NCBI GenBank assembly: GCA_002709395.1 | Contig: PAQU01000098.1 | Coordinates: forward strand, 1-37,845 | Direction: 5' to 3' | DNA: 37,845 nt | DNA from: Roseibacillus sp. | Lineage (GTDB): Bacteria; Verrucomicrobiota; Verrucomicrobiia; Verrucomicrobiales; Akkermansiaceae | Shown: positions 25,301 to 33,012 of the stretch, piece by piece | Position numbering within the stretch: position 1 is the stretch's first letter | How the letters are laid out: each line of letters opens with the position of its first letter | Position numbers and translations under genes: made by a program | Notes under the pieces: model-generated | Database searches by the model: none | What the model was told of the DNA's origin: nothing | The model's input: only the letters and a program-made list of their open reading frames with translations

Positions 25301-28300
25301 CCTTCCCTTGATCCGCACCGGACGCATTTCAGTCGCCGAGTTTCCATTACTACGCGGGAAGAGCAGCACTACACTGTTTTTCTGCCTGGTATTGACTAAA
25401 ATTCTCGCCTCTTCCCCCGGCCTGTATTCCTTCTTGTCTACGACCAGTTCGAGCGGGTTGAACCTGCCCTTGCTCCCGTCATCACCAACGTTACGAACAA
25501 GAAACACGGTTGCTCCCTCCTCCTCGTTTCCCTTTTCGTCAGTAAGGCGAACCAAAAACCGATACTGTCCGGGTCCCGGGGCATTGAATCGCACTTCACC
25601 GCTTCCCTTCTCCCGCTTCTCCAACTGGAAATTCTTCACCTTCTCCTCCTTTATCCGGCCCTCTGCATCCACCTGCACCTTGAACAAAGCGGCAGAACCC
25701 GTGACCTGCACGGCCTTCCCATCAAGTGTCCGGGCCGAAAACGAGGCCTCAAGAGCATCACCTGGCCGGGCATAGCCCCGGTTCAGCCATACCGTAGCCG
25801 CATAGGGGCGCCTGGCGGCAAGAACGCTGCCAAAGCCTCGGATCGTCCTCCGGGAGGAATCCACCACCTCTGCGGAAATGCTGTAGCGATGGTCCATATC
25901 CCCATGCATCAGCTTTGCCACTGAGGTATCGATCTCCACCTTGACCGTGCCATCCGCCCCGATCTCGAATTCCCGCTCCATTACCAGTTCGGGTGGGGTC
26001 CAGCGCCCTCCACCCCACCAAGGAGGCACCGGGGCAACGCACCCCCAGTCCTCCCAGCCGGGATACCACGGATAGTCCTGTCCGAACCACCAGTAACCCG
26101 GCCCATAGAGCCAGTCCCATTCACCCCGTGGAAACCAGGAATGATTGTGAGTTAATCTTTCCACCTTCACCTTGACCCTGCCCTCCGTCACCGGAGCCCC
26201 ATGATAATACTTTGCCAGCACCTCGGCCTTGATCAGCTCCCCTAGTTGAACCGGCTCCTCCGGAGCCTCGACCATCACCTCAAATTCAGGTTTCTTATAC
26301 TCCTCCACTCGGAACCGGACCGACCCACCTGGGAGCTCTCCCTTAATCACGGCATAATACATGCCCAGTCGTGCATCCTCCGGCAGCTCCCATTCGGACT
26401 CAACCCCCCCAAACTCATCAGTCCGAAGATTCTTTAACTCGTGAACCTTGCCAGTATTCTGATGGCGAATTTCGATCGAGCACTCCCGATTTGAAAAGAG
26501 CGAGACCTCGTCCAGGTCGTGCCGGGCCGTTCTACTCCAGAACTTCAGGTGCACCTTCTGCTCAGGACGGTAAACCGGGCGGTCGGTAATTCCATAGGTC
26601 TTCGATTGGTTGAGCGATTGCCACCTGAAATCATGCCACCCTTGATGCTGGAAACCCATCAGCGCGCGTCCACCCTCCACGCTCCGCCCAACCGTCATCC
26701 ACTGGTAATCCTGGTCCAGCACATTTCTGGCCAGGACCACCGCCCCGTCTGCTCCCACCTTCCTTCGTATCCTCTTGGTCTTAACGTCAAACTTCCTGAG
26801 CACTGCGCCCACTCCCTTCCTCCGCTCCACCCGGTATCCGAAGAATTCCAACTCTCCACTCAGCGGGACCCCGGCTCTGCTTTCTCCGAGGTAGAATAGC
26901 TTGCCGTCCCTGAGTTGATGGGAAATGAGGGCCGTATCACTGATCCACACCACAATCCATGAGCTATTCCCTTTCCCCGCGGTGGCCTTGAGAAGATACG
27001 CTCCAGCCCGACTCACAGGCATTTCGAGTTCCCCCCTGGTATCCCAGTGATTCTCCCGTGGTTGCAGCTTAACCTTCCACTCCCTGATCTCCCGCCCGAG
27101 ATACCTCCTCTGATTCTCGTTAACCAGTCGACTCCCAACCCTTGACACATTGATGGCAGAGCCGTCGATCTGACGTGGATTCCCCTCCAGATGCTTGAAT
27201 AGGTCCTCGATCACGAGATCCATCTTCAGTTCGTGCAGGGAGAGACTCACTTCTTCGGCATTTCGATAGATGAAATCAACTTTAGGCTTCTTCCCTGCCT
27301 GTGCCATTGGAGCTGATTCAAAACGGCCCCAGTCCCCCTCTATCTGCCCAAGCAATTTCTGCCGCTGACTCGCCTCACCTCTCCCATGGGTCTTGATCAA
27401 CCTCTTCAACTCCTTGCTTGCGCTGACGAGCTGCCGCCGATCCAGAAAAACCTGCACCAGGAGATCTCCCAGTGCAGCATTCGACCCCTTGCCCGTTGAC
27501 AGGCGCCGCAGGAGAGGGATGAACTGGTAGTCCACAGGCAATTCGAGTCGTTTCACCCCAGCTGCAAGCCTTGCTATCGTTTCACTCTCCTTCAGGGTGT
27601 GCACCTGCATGATTCCCTTCGCATCATCTGGATCCTGCTGCCTCCACCATCCGAATCCGGACAAGGTCGCCACTCCATAATGCTGCACCAGGAAGCGGGC
27701 CCACTGGTCTGCCGCTCCGGGCCCCTTGCCAGGATCCAAGCCCACCGACTTGCTAATTGCCCAGCGCCATCTTTCTCCATCGTTACGAGCGGCATCCCAG
27801 GTTTCAGGGACCTGGATCAGCAGCAATTCTCCATCTCTGTCAACGGGGGCCCCGGAACCACTTGAAAGGCGTTGTTCACTTCCGAAATCAGGAAGCTCAT
27901 CTAATCCGGTAAGAACCCCGAGGGCCCAGACTCTCCTCGATCCGGTCCGACCACTGGAGAGATACATCGCCAGTTCCGAATACATGTCGCTGAGCGAACC
28001 TGCATCATCTGGATCTTCCTTCTCGATAGCCTGCAGAATCAACTGGATGGACCGCACGCGGTCCCGCCCCTCACAGGAGACATAGGCTCCCCCTCCCCGA
28101 TTGAACCCTCGCTGAAACTCGCCATCCAGCAGAGACCCGGAATGCTGTAGATTATGATAACTCTGCGCTGCTTTTCTCAGGACAGACGAGTTCCCCACAT
28201 GATCACGCACCGCACCCTCTATCAATTCATCCGCCAGACCCGGCTGGCGTAGATTCCTGAGAGCCTGCAGGGCATTTTCAAGATCTTTCCAACTTCGGTC

Positions 28301-28471
28301 GTCATCTATATCCGCCAGCAATTTACGGTTAAGCTCCAGGGACTCCTTCCAGTTACCTTCCTTGGCGAGCTTCCCTGCCCTCTTCCTGCTCTCCTCTGCT
28401 GACGGTAAACTCTCAGCGCAGAAACCAACGCCAGCTAACAGGAATATGATGAATGGGAGGTGCAATTTCAT
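22331..28471 (-). CDS. Giant thioester alpha-2-macroglobulin family protein
   Basis: From ATG 28471 the product has 2046 residues with a signal peptide (MKLHLPFIIFLLAGVGFCA). The N-terminal 100-150 residues are TPR-like helices. MG-type beta domains follow (YRPEQKVHLKFW near 630; YRPGEEARILVNT near 1014), then PDNLTTWKVKVWALG near 1310, the thioester PYGCTEQ with Cys1505, an alpha-toroid thioester domain to about 1900 and a C-terminal receptor-like domain. Bacterial members are thought to trap proteases in the periplasm. The thioester Cys and Gln are intact. An S/G-rich stretch at about 1205-1270 lies where a bait region is expected. Residues 779-824 are extremely Trp/Tyr-rich. No pbpC neighbour is present, and the signal peptide does not fit a lipobox. 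Open frame continues to 28555 upstream, but the signal peptide sets the start. Confidence 0.93.
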   Translation of the reverse strand: MKLHLPFIIFLLAGVGFCAESLPSAEESRKRAGKLAKEGNWKESLELNRKLLADIDDDRSWKDLENALQALRNLRQPGLADELIEGAVRDHVGNSSVLRKAAQSYHNLQHSGSLLDGEFQRGFNRGGGAYVSCEGRDRVRSIQLILQAIEKEDPDDAGSLSDMYSELAMYLSSGRTGSRRVWALGVLTGLDELPDFGSEQRLSSGSGAPVDRDGELLLIQVPETWDAARNDGERWRWAISKSVGLDPGKGPGAADQWARFLVQHYGVATLSGFGWWRQQDPDDAKGIMQVHTLKESETIARLAAGVKRLELPVDYQFIPLLRRLSTGKGSNAALGDLLVQVFLDRRQLVSASKELKRLIKTHGRGEASQRQKLLGQIEGDWGRFESAPMAQAGKKPKVDFIYRNAEEVSLSLHELKMDLVIEDLFKHLEGNPRQIDGSAINVSRVGSRLVNENQRRYLGREIREWKVKLQPRENHWDTRGELEMPVSRAGAYLLKATAGKGNSSWIVVWISDTALISHQLRDGKLFYLGESRAGVPLSGELEFFGYRVERRKGVGAVLRKFDVKTKRIRRKVGADGAVVLARNVLDQDYQWMTVGRSVEGGRALMGFQHQGWHDFRWQSLNQSKTYGITDRPVYRPEQKVHLKFWSRTARHDLDEVSLFSNRECSIEIRHQNTGKVHELKNLRTDEFGGVESEWELPEDARLGMYYAVIKGELPGGSVRFRVEEYKKPEFEVMVEAPEEPVQLGELIKAEVLAKYYHGAPVTEGRVKVKVERLTHNHSWFPRGEWDWLYGPGYWWFGQDYPWYPGWEDWGCVAPVPPWWGGGRWTPPELVMEREFEIGADGTVKVEIDTSVAKLMHGDMDHRYSISAEVVDSSRRTIRGFGSVLAARRPYAATVWLNRGYARPGDALEASFSARTLDGKAVQVTGSAALFKVQVDAEGRIKEEKVKNFQLEKREKGSGEVRFNAPGPGQYRFLVRLTDEKGNEEEGATVFLVRNVGDDGSKGRFNPLELVVDKKEYRPGEEARILVNTRQKNSVVLLFPRSNGNSATEMRPVRIKGRSKEVGIKLTRDDIPNIHVHAVTLINGAVVTETRQIVIPPEKRLISVEVLPAKEKFKPREKGTLKLKLKDENGDPYRGTTVVTIYDKSLEAVAGGSNVQNIRDFFWSWKRTFHGHGLRHSQQFMGRNLSKTKAPTMRVLGRFGRSLADEEGAVFFSGGSDARGRVPQVAADSLSLNASVDSPVERSLMKSSSGELSEAKGGFGSIGVEGMGDRSQVMVRSQFADLVKWAGSITTNERGEAEIEVEYPDNLTTWKVKVWALGHGTRVGEGVAEVITSKDLIVRLQAPRFFVESDEVVLSAVVHNYHEEAREVDVSLEVEGGTMEVPGPGVARVIIPAGGERRVDWKAVAIREGEVVVRMKAVSLGGDEVPDAGDDSDAMEMSFPVYVHGMLRTESWSRALRRGEEAVAIDFEVPEERQSEQTRLEIRYSPTIAGAMVDALPYLANYPYGCTEQTVNRFVPAVITQRLLQDIDIDLNEVKNKRANLNPREIGDAAARAAQWRQGKGNPVWDKDEVDRMVRKGVKRLGEMQNRDGGWGWFSAYAQRSYPHTTAVVVHGLTLARANGARIPDDMLQRGVSWLRKHESGQAEMIRMWKKRKKRTKQRADALDALVRRVLGEATVEHEEMLGFLLRDKVELPVYGKCLLGLELHRTGDAEKRDAVIRNIEQFLKVDKENQTAWLELGNGGYWWRWYGSEFEAHAWYLKLLAVAKPESPQASGLVKYLVNNRKHATYWNSTRDTAYCIEGIADYLRESKEAGPEMEVEVLLNGKVLKTVKISKENLFSFDGMAMVGGDAVGTGKHRVELRRKGDGPLYANVYLTVFSKEKFLRKAGLEVKVDRSFYKLVPVEEVEDVAGARGQALRQRREKYERIKLEVGDAVESGDLIEVELSVESKNDYSYMVFEDWKAAGLEAVELRSGQNHGGGMSSFVEYRDEKVALFVRSLPRGRHNLSYRLRAEVPGRFSALPTRAQAMYAPELRANSDEMKILVRDRDN

Positions 28472-28603
28472 TGAAGACCGATGGTATTTTCCGGGATGCC
28501 TGCCTGGTTTTCGTATGTTGAGCAGGCTGCTTGGCAATAAGAACCCCCACAGCACGAAATCTTAGCAGAAACTTAGGCCCAGATATTCCTGTTTACGAAC
28601 CCT

Positions 28604-28936
28604 TTACCCCTCCTCTTCGTCTTCCTCGAAATCAACAATCCGTTTTCGTTTTCCGGAAAGGCGAAAACGACCACCATTACGATTTCTCAGAGGCTGAAAT
28701 ACTTCGTCTGCACCAGCCTGTTTGATTTCAAATACCATGGAGAGAAGCTCGCCAAGCCGGCCTCCCGGAAACCCGCGCTCTGCGAACCAGGATAGATATT
28801 CCGGAGGCAGATCATGGATCGGAACTCCCTGTGGAGGATAATTTTGAGGCCCATACTTCCCGAAGGGCATATTACTCCCACCTATTTCCTCTAAGAGGTT
28901 ACGCAAATCATCACGGTCTATATCAGTAAACTCCAC
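28604..28936 (-). CDS. DUF3820 family protein
   Basis: A 110-residue cytoplasmic protein. The core MPFGKYGPQNYPPQGVPIHD, then LPPEYLSWFAERGFPGGRLG and ELLSMVFEIK, matches the DUF3820 (putative quorum-sensing-regulated virulence factor) pattern as I know it: FGKYKG, then a P-x-YL-x-WF segment and GKLGELL. The C-terminus is basic (LRNRNGGRFRLSGKRKR) followed by an acidic tail (DFEEDEEEG). Start is GTG at 28936. The function of the family is unknown to me beyond its name; it often sits near nucleic-acid enzymes, and here it lies 43 bp downstream of dinB on the same strand, so cotranscription is likely. Confidence 0.85.
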   Translation of the reverse strand: MEFTDIDRDDLRNLLEEIGGSNMPFGKYGPQNYPPQGVPIHDLPPEYLSWFAERGFPGGRLGELLSMVFEIKQAGADEVFQPLRNRNGGRFRLSGKRKRIVDFEEDEEEG

Positions 28937-28979
28937 AGCTTGATGAGATCACAGCGCTCGCCAAGGTCAAGGAACCCCG

Positions 28980-30047
28980 TCACAGGTTCAACCGCAACTG
29001 ATCCCTGCCCTCGAGATCCGCGAAACGAACCCCCACGCCGATCAATCGAACCGACTTTCCCTCACCCCGCCCCCAGGCCTCCGCAAGCAATTTCCTGTAT
29101 CTCGTAACATCCATTCCCAGTTCAGCACCACCTCCTCTTTTCATGGGGTGCGGAGCACCCTCTGCTGTTGTTGTTGTGAAATCGGAGAACTTCAACTTGA
29201 TCACCAGTGACTTGATAACGCGGTCGGCATGCTTTCCCAAGACGGTTTCGAGCACCCTCCTGCGCAACTCCTCCATGATCTCTCCGAGCACAACCAAATC
29301 CGCAACATTTTCCTGGAGGGTCGTTTCACTGCTTACCGACTTCCGGATCCGGTCCACCTTCACTGGTCGCTCATCTCTTCCCCGGCACAGCAGGTAAAGC
29401 TCCAGCCCCCAGCTTCCGAACTGTTCCGCCAACTCAATCTTGCTGAGGCACTGGAGATCTCCACAGGTCCGGACTTCGAGCGCGCACAACTTCTCTGCAG
29501 TTTTTCGCCCTACTCCGTGCAACCTGGTAACTGGAAGGTGCTCCAGAAACTCCTCAATCTCGCCCGTCTTGATCTCAAATTGTCCGTCGGGCTTGTTCCA
29601 GTCACTCGCAATCTTTGCCAGCAACTTATTAGGGGCTATTCCAGCTGAGGCAGTTAGTCCGATCTCTCTTTCTATCTGCGCTCTGATCCTGGAAGCCACC
29701 ACGCTGCCTCCCTCGCCATGATGACTTACATCCAGGTAGGCCTCATCGAGAGACAGGGGTTCGACCAGTTCCGTATACTGATGGAAAATCCTTACGATCT
29801 TTTTCGATTCCTCTTTATACGCATCGAATCGAGTAGGTCTGACAACCAGATCGGGACAGAACTGAAGCGCCTTGAAGGTCGGCATCGCCGAGCGGCACCC
29901 GAATTTGCGGGCCTCATAATTAGCGGTAGTGAGCACTCCCCTGCTTAATCCTCCTACCGCGACGGGCTTCCCCCGCAAGGAAGGATCATCCCGCACCTCG
30001 ATGGCCGCATAGAAACAATCCATGTCGATGTGCAGGATTTTTCGCAT
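28980..30047 (-). CDS. dinB: DNA polymerase IV (Y family)
   Basis: A translesion polymerase of 355 residues. Catalytic acidic residues are Asp8 in ILHIDMDCFYAAIE and Asp101/Glu102 in LSLDEAYLDV. SAGIAPNKLLAKIASDWNKP and the helix-hairpin-helix segment RLHGVGRKTAEKL are family landmarks; the little-finger domain follows. It ends in QLRLNL, which fits the hexapeptide beta-clamp-binding consensus, so it should bind DnaN. ATG at 30047 directly precedes the conserved start. In many bacteria dinB is SOS-controlled; no complete Verrucomicrobia-type LexA site (TGTTC-N4-GAACA) is visible upstream, only the TGTTC half in the 30111-30122 inverted repeat. DUF3820 follows 43 bp later. Confidence 0.97.
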   Translation of the reverse strand: MRKILHIDMDCFYAAIEVRDDPSLRGKPVAVGGLSRGVLTTANYEARKFGCRSAMPTFKALQFCPDLVVRPTRFDAYKEESKKIVRIFHQYTELVEPLSLDEAYLDVSHHGEGGSVVASRIRAQIEREIGLTASAGIAPNKLLAKIASDWNKPDGQFEIKTGEIEEFLEHLPVTRLHGVGRKTAEKLCALEVRTCGDLQCLSKIELAEQFGSWGLELYLLCRGRDERPVKVDRIRKSVSSETTLQENVADLVVLGEIMEELRRRVLETVLGKHADRVIKSLVIKLKFSDFTTTTAEGAPHPMKRGGGAELGMDVTRYRKLLAEAWGRGEGKSVRLIGVGVRFADLEGRDQLRLNL

Positions 30048-30110
30048 CGAAAATCAAACTACTGCGGGCCCGGGCAAACTCAATCCCCGCCAGGCTGACT
30101 TACAGGAGTC

Positions 30111-30122
30111 TGGTGAACACCA
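30111..30122. promoter_or_regulatory. Short inverted repeat upstream of dinB
   Basis: TGGTG-AA-CACCA lies 64 bp before the dinB start and 26 bp after the kinase stop. It could be an operator for dinB or a weak hairpin after the kinase gene; the 2-base loop favours a protein-binding site over a terminator. Support is symmetry and position only. Confidence 0.25.
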
Positions 30123-30147
30123 ACGCTACCAAAAGGCGGATCCTGAT

Positions 30148-32211
30148 TCAACTAACTGCTGGCAACTCCAGGACAAAACATGATCCCTCTCCTTTCTCTT
30201 CACAAAGACTGAGCTCTCCCCCAAGTTCCCGGGCAAGTCGCCTCGAAAGCGCAAGCCCTAACCCAACTCCCGGCTTTGAATGAGCCGCTTCCCGCGCCGA
30301 CTTATGAAACGGTCGAAAGAGTTTTTTTACATCACCATGAGACACCCCTGGTCCCCGATCAGAAACCTCGATCCTGATTGGCCCTGAGTCTACCACGGAG
30401 ACGTTCAGGAGAACCGCCCGCTCACCTTCTTCCGGCATCCCGTATTTGCAGGCATTATCGACAAGATTGAATATGATCTGCTCTACCGCCGTGAGATCAG
30501 TATCCACCTCAGCCTCCTCTGCTCCTCCACTCCAAAGAAGCCGCAACTCTCCCTCCTCCTTGCGGACTCTTTCATCCAGGCGTGGCACCATCCTTTCAAG
30601 CAACTCCTTGAGCCTGACCTTCTGGCACTCCGCACGCGCACTACCACGTTCAACGCGTGAGTAGGAAAGAACGTTCTCAACCAGGTGATTAAGGCGCTCC
30701 GCCTCTCTCCGCATGGTCCTGAGGTATTCCTTTTTCTTGCTCTCCTCCTTCACCATACCCTCTGCCAGCATGTCGGAGTAGAGATGAAAGGTCGTAAGCG
30801 GAGTGCGGAGCTCATGCGTCACGGACGAGACAAAAGTTGCCCGTCGCTCACTTAACCTCATAACCCCGCTCATCAGCATTGCCGACCCCAGAAGAGCCAG
30901 CAGCAGGACTACCCAGCCCGCTGTAAGAGAAATGCGAAGTGGCGACCACCCGATCGCAGTCCTCAGGGGCTCTTCCCCAGGCTGAATCCGCCATGGCAGG
31001 GTCACCAGCGCGTAGGGGTCATTCGAAACCCTTTTCATCATCTCATCCGGGAGAACGGATGATGAAGAGGCAGACACCTCGGAAATAGGCTCCAGAGCAG
31101 CATGCGGAAGAAGATCTCGGATCACATGAAGAAGGTTAGCCCCAAGATCCCCGGCCCTGAGCCAGACTGCCTGATACCGCCGGGTTCCTGCTACAAGCGC
31201 TTCCCGCACCATGAACAATTCACTCCCAAGCCATACCGGATGAAAAGGGCTGATCCGGGAAGGAGACTCAACCAACTCTGCCGCCTGCCTGCCCTCCCTT
31301 TCCTCGGTCCCAGCGTCCCTCAAACTCAAAAGGGACTTGGAATCTTCCTTCGGAGCACTCTCGACATTCGCCTTCTGCTTTCTTGTCGCGGTTGCAGGCC
31401 CCTCGTCGGTCCTGGGGCCACTCCTCCCGGCAATCTGCAGTTTCGGGACGGCTCGCCGATAATTGCTCTGATACAGTTCCGCCCGCTTGTTCTTTTCAAT
31501 AATTGCCAGGTCCTGAGTGTAAGCCTGACTCCTGATCTGGCTGATTCCTTCGTTACTCGCCCTCGCCTTGGCTACCTTCTGTTCCACCTCCTCCACGATC
31601 ACCGGATCCGGGATATTCCACGAGCGACTGATGCTCGCCAGCGCCTCATCATTCCGAGTACACACCCGGCAGAGCAGGTCCATCTTGGTTCCCTCGTATC
31701 CTGGTTCCAGATCTGCAGATTCCGCCAACAGACTACGGAGTTTTGTCAACTGCCCCTTACTGGCGCTAAGATAATCCAGCCGGATGCCATTCTGCAGCGC
31801 ATACCCCCACTCTGACCCGACAGGAACCTGTGGCGAAGTGATCCCTCCATTACTGGCATCAATCTCGAAATGCAGCCTCACAAATTCCGGCAACTCCGGA
31901 AGAAGAGGAGACAACTGATGAGCAAACCCATCAACCTGCCTCGGAAAACTAGCGGTAAGCACATCCTCCGGTTCGAAAAAGGGCTCATAGTGGTGTAACG
32001 GCCGCTGGTTCTCCAGAATCATCAGGCCCGAAGCCGCTGAATCCATCCTCGCAAGACTCATGCGAACCCGCTCTTCGAGCTCTGCATCGGATTCGGCCAG
32101 GGCCTGCTTTTCCTCGAGCTGGATCGCCTTGTTCGTGGACCACGCCATCGCCCCGACAATCAGCAGGGCACAAGCTGCCAGAACACTCCATATTAACCAG
32201 GAACGACTCAT
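30148..32211 (-). CDS. Sensor histidine kinase with large periplasmic domain
   Basis: A 687-residue membrane kinase. Membrane helices lie at about 6-26 and 430-450, leaving a periplasmic sensor of about 400 residues with a charged, probably flexible insert around 275-320 (KQKANVESAPKEDSKS). The kinase core follows: H-box VTHELRTPLTTF with His466, N-box NLVDNACKYG, G1 EVSDRGPGVS and G2 GVGLGLALSRRLARELGG. No HAMP domain is evident; a short linker joins helix and H-box. The sensor domain is not one I recognise. The ATG overlaps the regulator stop (ATGA), so the two are cotranslated. The ligand is unknown; the vWA genes upstream on the same strand are possible targets but nothing in the DNA proves this. 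Confidence 0.95.
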   Translation of the reverse strand: MSRSWLIWSVLAACALLIVGAMAWSTNKAIQLEEKQALAESDAELEERVRMSLARMDSAASGLMILENQRPLHHYEPFFEPEDVLTASFPRQVDGFAHQLSPLLPELPEFVRLHFEIDASNGGITSPQVPVGSEWGYALQNGIRLDYLSASKGQLTKLRSLLAESADLEPGYEGTKMDLLCRVCTRNDEALASISRSWNIPDPVIVEEVEQKVAKARASNEGISQIRSQAYTQDLAIIEKNKRAELYQSNYRRAVPKLQIAGRSGPRTDEGPATATRKQKANVESAPKEDSKSLLSLRDAGTEEREGRQAAELVESPSRISPFHPVWLGSELFMVREALVAGTRRYQAVWLRAGDLGANLLHVIRDLLPHAALEPISEVSASSSSVLPDEMMKRVSNDPYALVTLPWRIQPGEEPLRTAIGWSPLRISLTAGWVVLLLALLGSAMLMSGVMRLSERRATFVSSVTHELRTPLTTFHLYSDMLAEGMVKEESKKKEYLRTMRREAERLNHLVENVLSYSRVERGSARAECQKVRLKELLERMVPRLDERVRKEEGELRLLWSGGAEEAEVDTDLTAVEQIIFNLVDNACKYGMPEEGERAVLLNVSVVDSGPIRIEVSDRGPGVSHGDVKKLFRPFHKSAREAAHSKPGVGLGLALSRRLARELGGELSLCEEKGEGSCFVLELPAVS

Positions 32212-32891
32212 GAACCTTCGATCATATACCCTTTTCCCCTGACCGTGACCACCGCGTTCTGGCTACGCAGCTTCTGCCGCAGGTGCGCCACATGCATGTC
32301 GACAGTCCGGGTCTCTATATTTCTGGGCTCCAGACCCCACACCTGACGCAGCAATTCATCACGCGGCACCGCCCTTCCCCCCTGGGCAACAAGATACCGG
32401 AGTAACTCTGCCTCTCTCTCCGACAACTCATCCCGCCCCCCGTCATCGAAACAGACCTCCCGCCTGAGGAAGTCGACCTTCCCTCCCGGGAATTGATAGT
32501 CCTTAACGACCGATGGCCTCTCCGTAGTTCGCCGAAGCACGGCATCCACCCGTGCCAGAAGCTCTCGCACACTGAAGGGCTTCACTACATAATCGTCCGC
32601 ACCCATCTTCAAGCCTCGCACCCTGTCATTCTCCTCTCCTCTCGCCGAAAGGATGATGACCGGTTGTCCCGGCCTCTCTCTCTTAATCGCCTCAAGGATT
32701 TCAAAACCACTGTATTCCGGAAGAACAAGGTCCAAGAGCAGGAGCTGATAGGTTGCTCGCAAAGCCGTCTCGAGACCCCGGCCCCCTTCTCCTTCTGAGA
32801 GGACCTGATACCCCGACATCGTCAGCGCATCGACAACACCACGCCTCACTGCGTCATCATCTTCCACTACCAGAATTGTCGGCGCATCCAT
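32208..32891 (-). CDS. OmpR/PhoB-family response regulator
   Basis: A 227-residue two-domain regulator. The receiver domain has acidic pocket Asp11/Asp12, phospho-acceptor Asp54 in LLLLDLVLPEYSG, Ser82 and Lys104 in VVKPFS. The C-terminal winged helix (about 130-227) has LSEREAELLRYLVAQGGR, the recognition helix ETRTVDMHVAHLRQKL, and the wing VRGKGYMIE. It is expected to be phosphorylated by the kinase whose gene overlaps its 3' end by four bases, and then to bind promoter repeats. Position between the exported vWA gene (121 bp upstream) and the kinase makes autoregulation plausible but unproven. Confidence 0.97.
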   Translation of the reverse strand: MDAPTILVVEDDDAVRRGVVDALTMSGYQVLSEGEGGRGLETALRATYQLLLLDLVLPEYSGFEILEAIKRERPGQPVIILSARGEENDRVRGLKMGADDYVVKPFSVRELLARVDAVLRRTTERPSVVKDYQFPGGKVDFLRREVCFDDGGRDELSEREAELLRYLVAQGGRAVPRDELLRQVWGLEPRNIETRTVDMHVAHLRQKLRSQNAVVTVRGKGYMIEGS

Positions 32892-32969
32892 TGTTCAGAG
32901 ATCCTGTTTAGAGAATAGCGCCACCACGCCTATTCCCCAGCCTAAATGCGCAACCCCAAGCGGCACCGC

Positions 32970-32985
32970 GGTGGAATCAACCACC
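32970..32985. terminator. Possible hairpin after the exported vWA gene
   Basis: GGTGG-AATCAA-CCACC gives a 5-bp stem with a 6-base loop in the 121-bp gap between the vWA gene and the response regulator. It is flanked by two CGGCACCG copies. No T-run follows on either strand. Confidence 0.22.
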
Positions 32986-33012
32986 CCGGCACCGTCCAAG
33001 CCCGAAAGGTCG

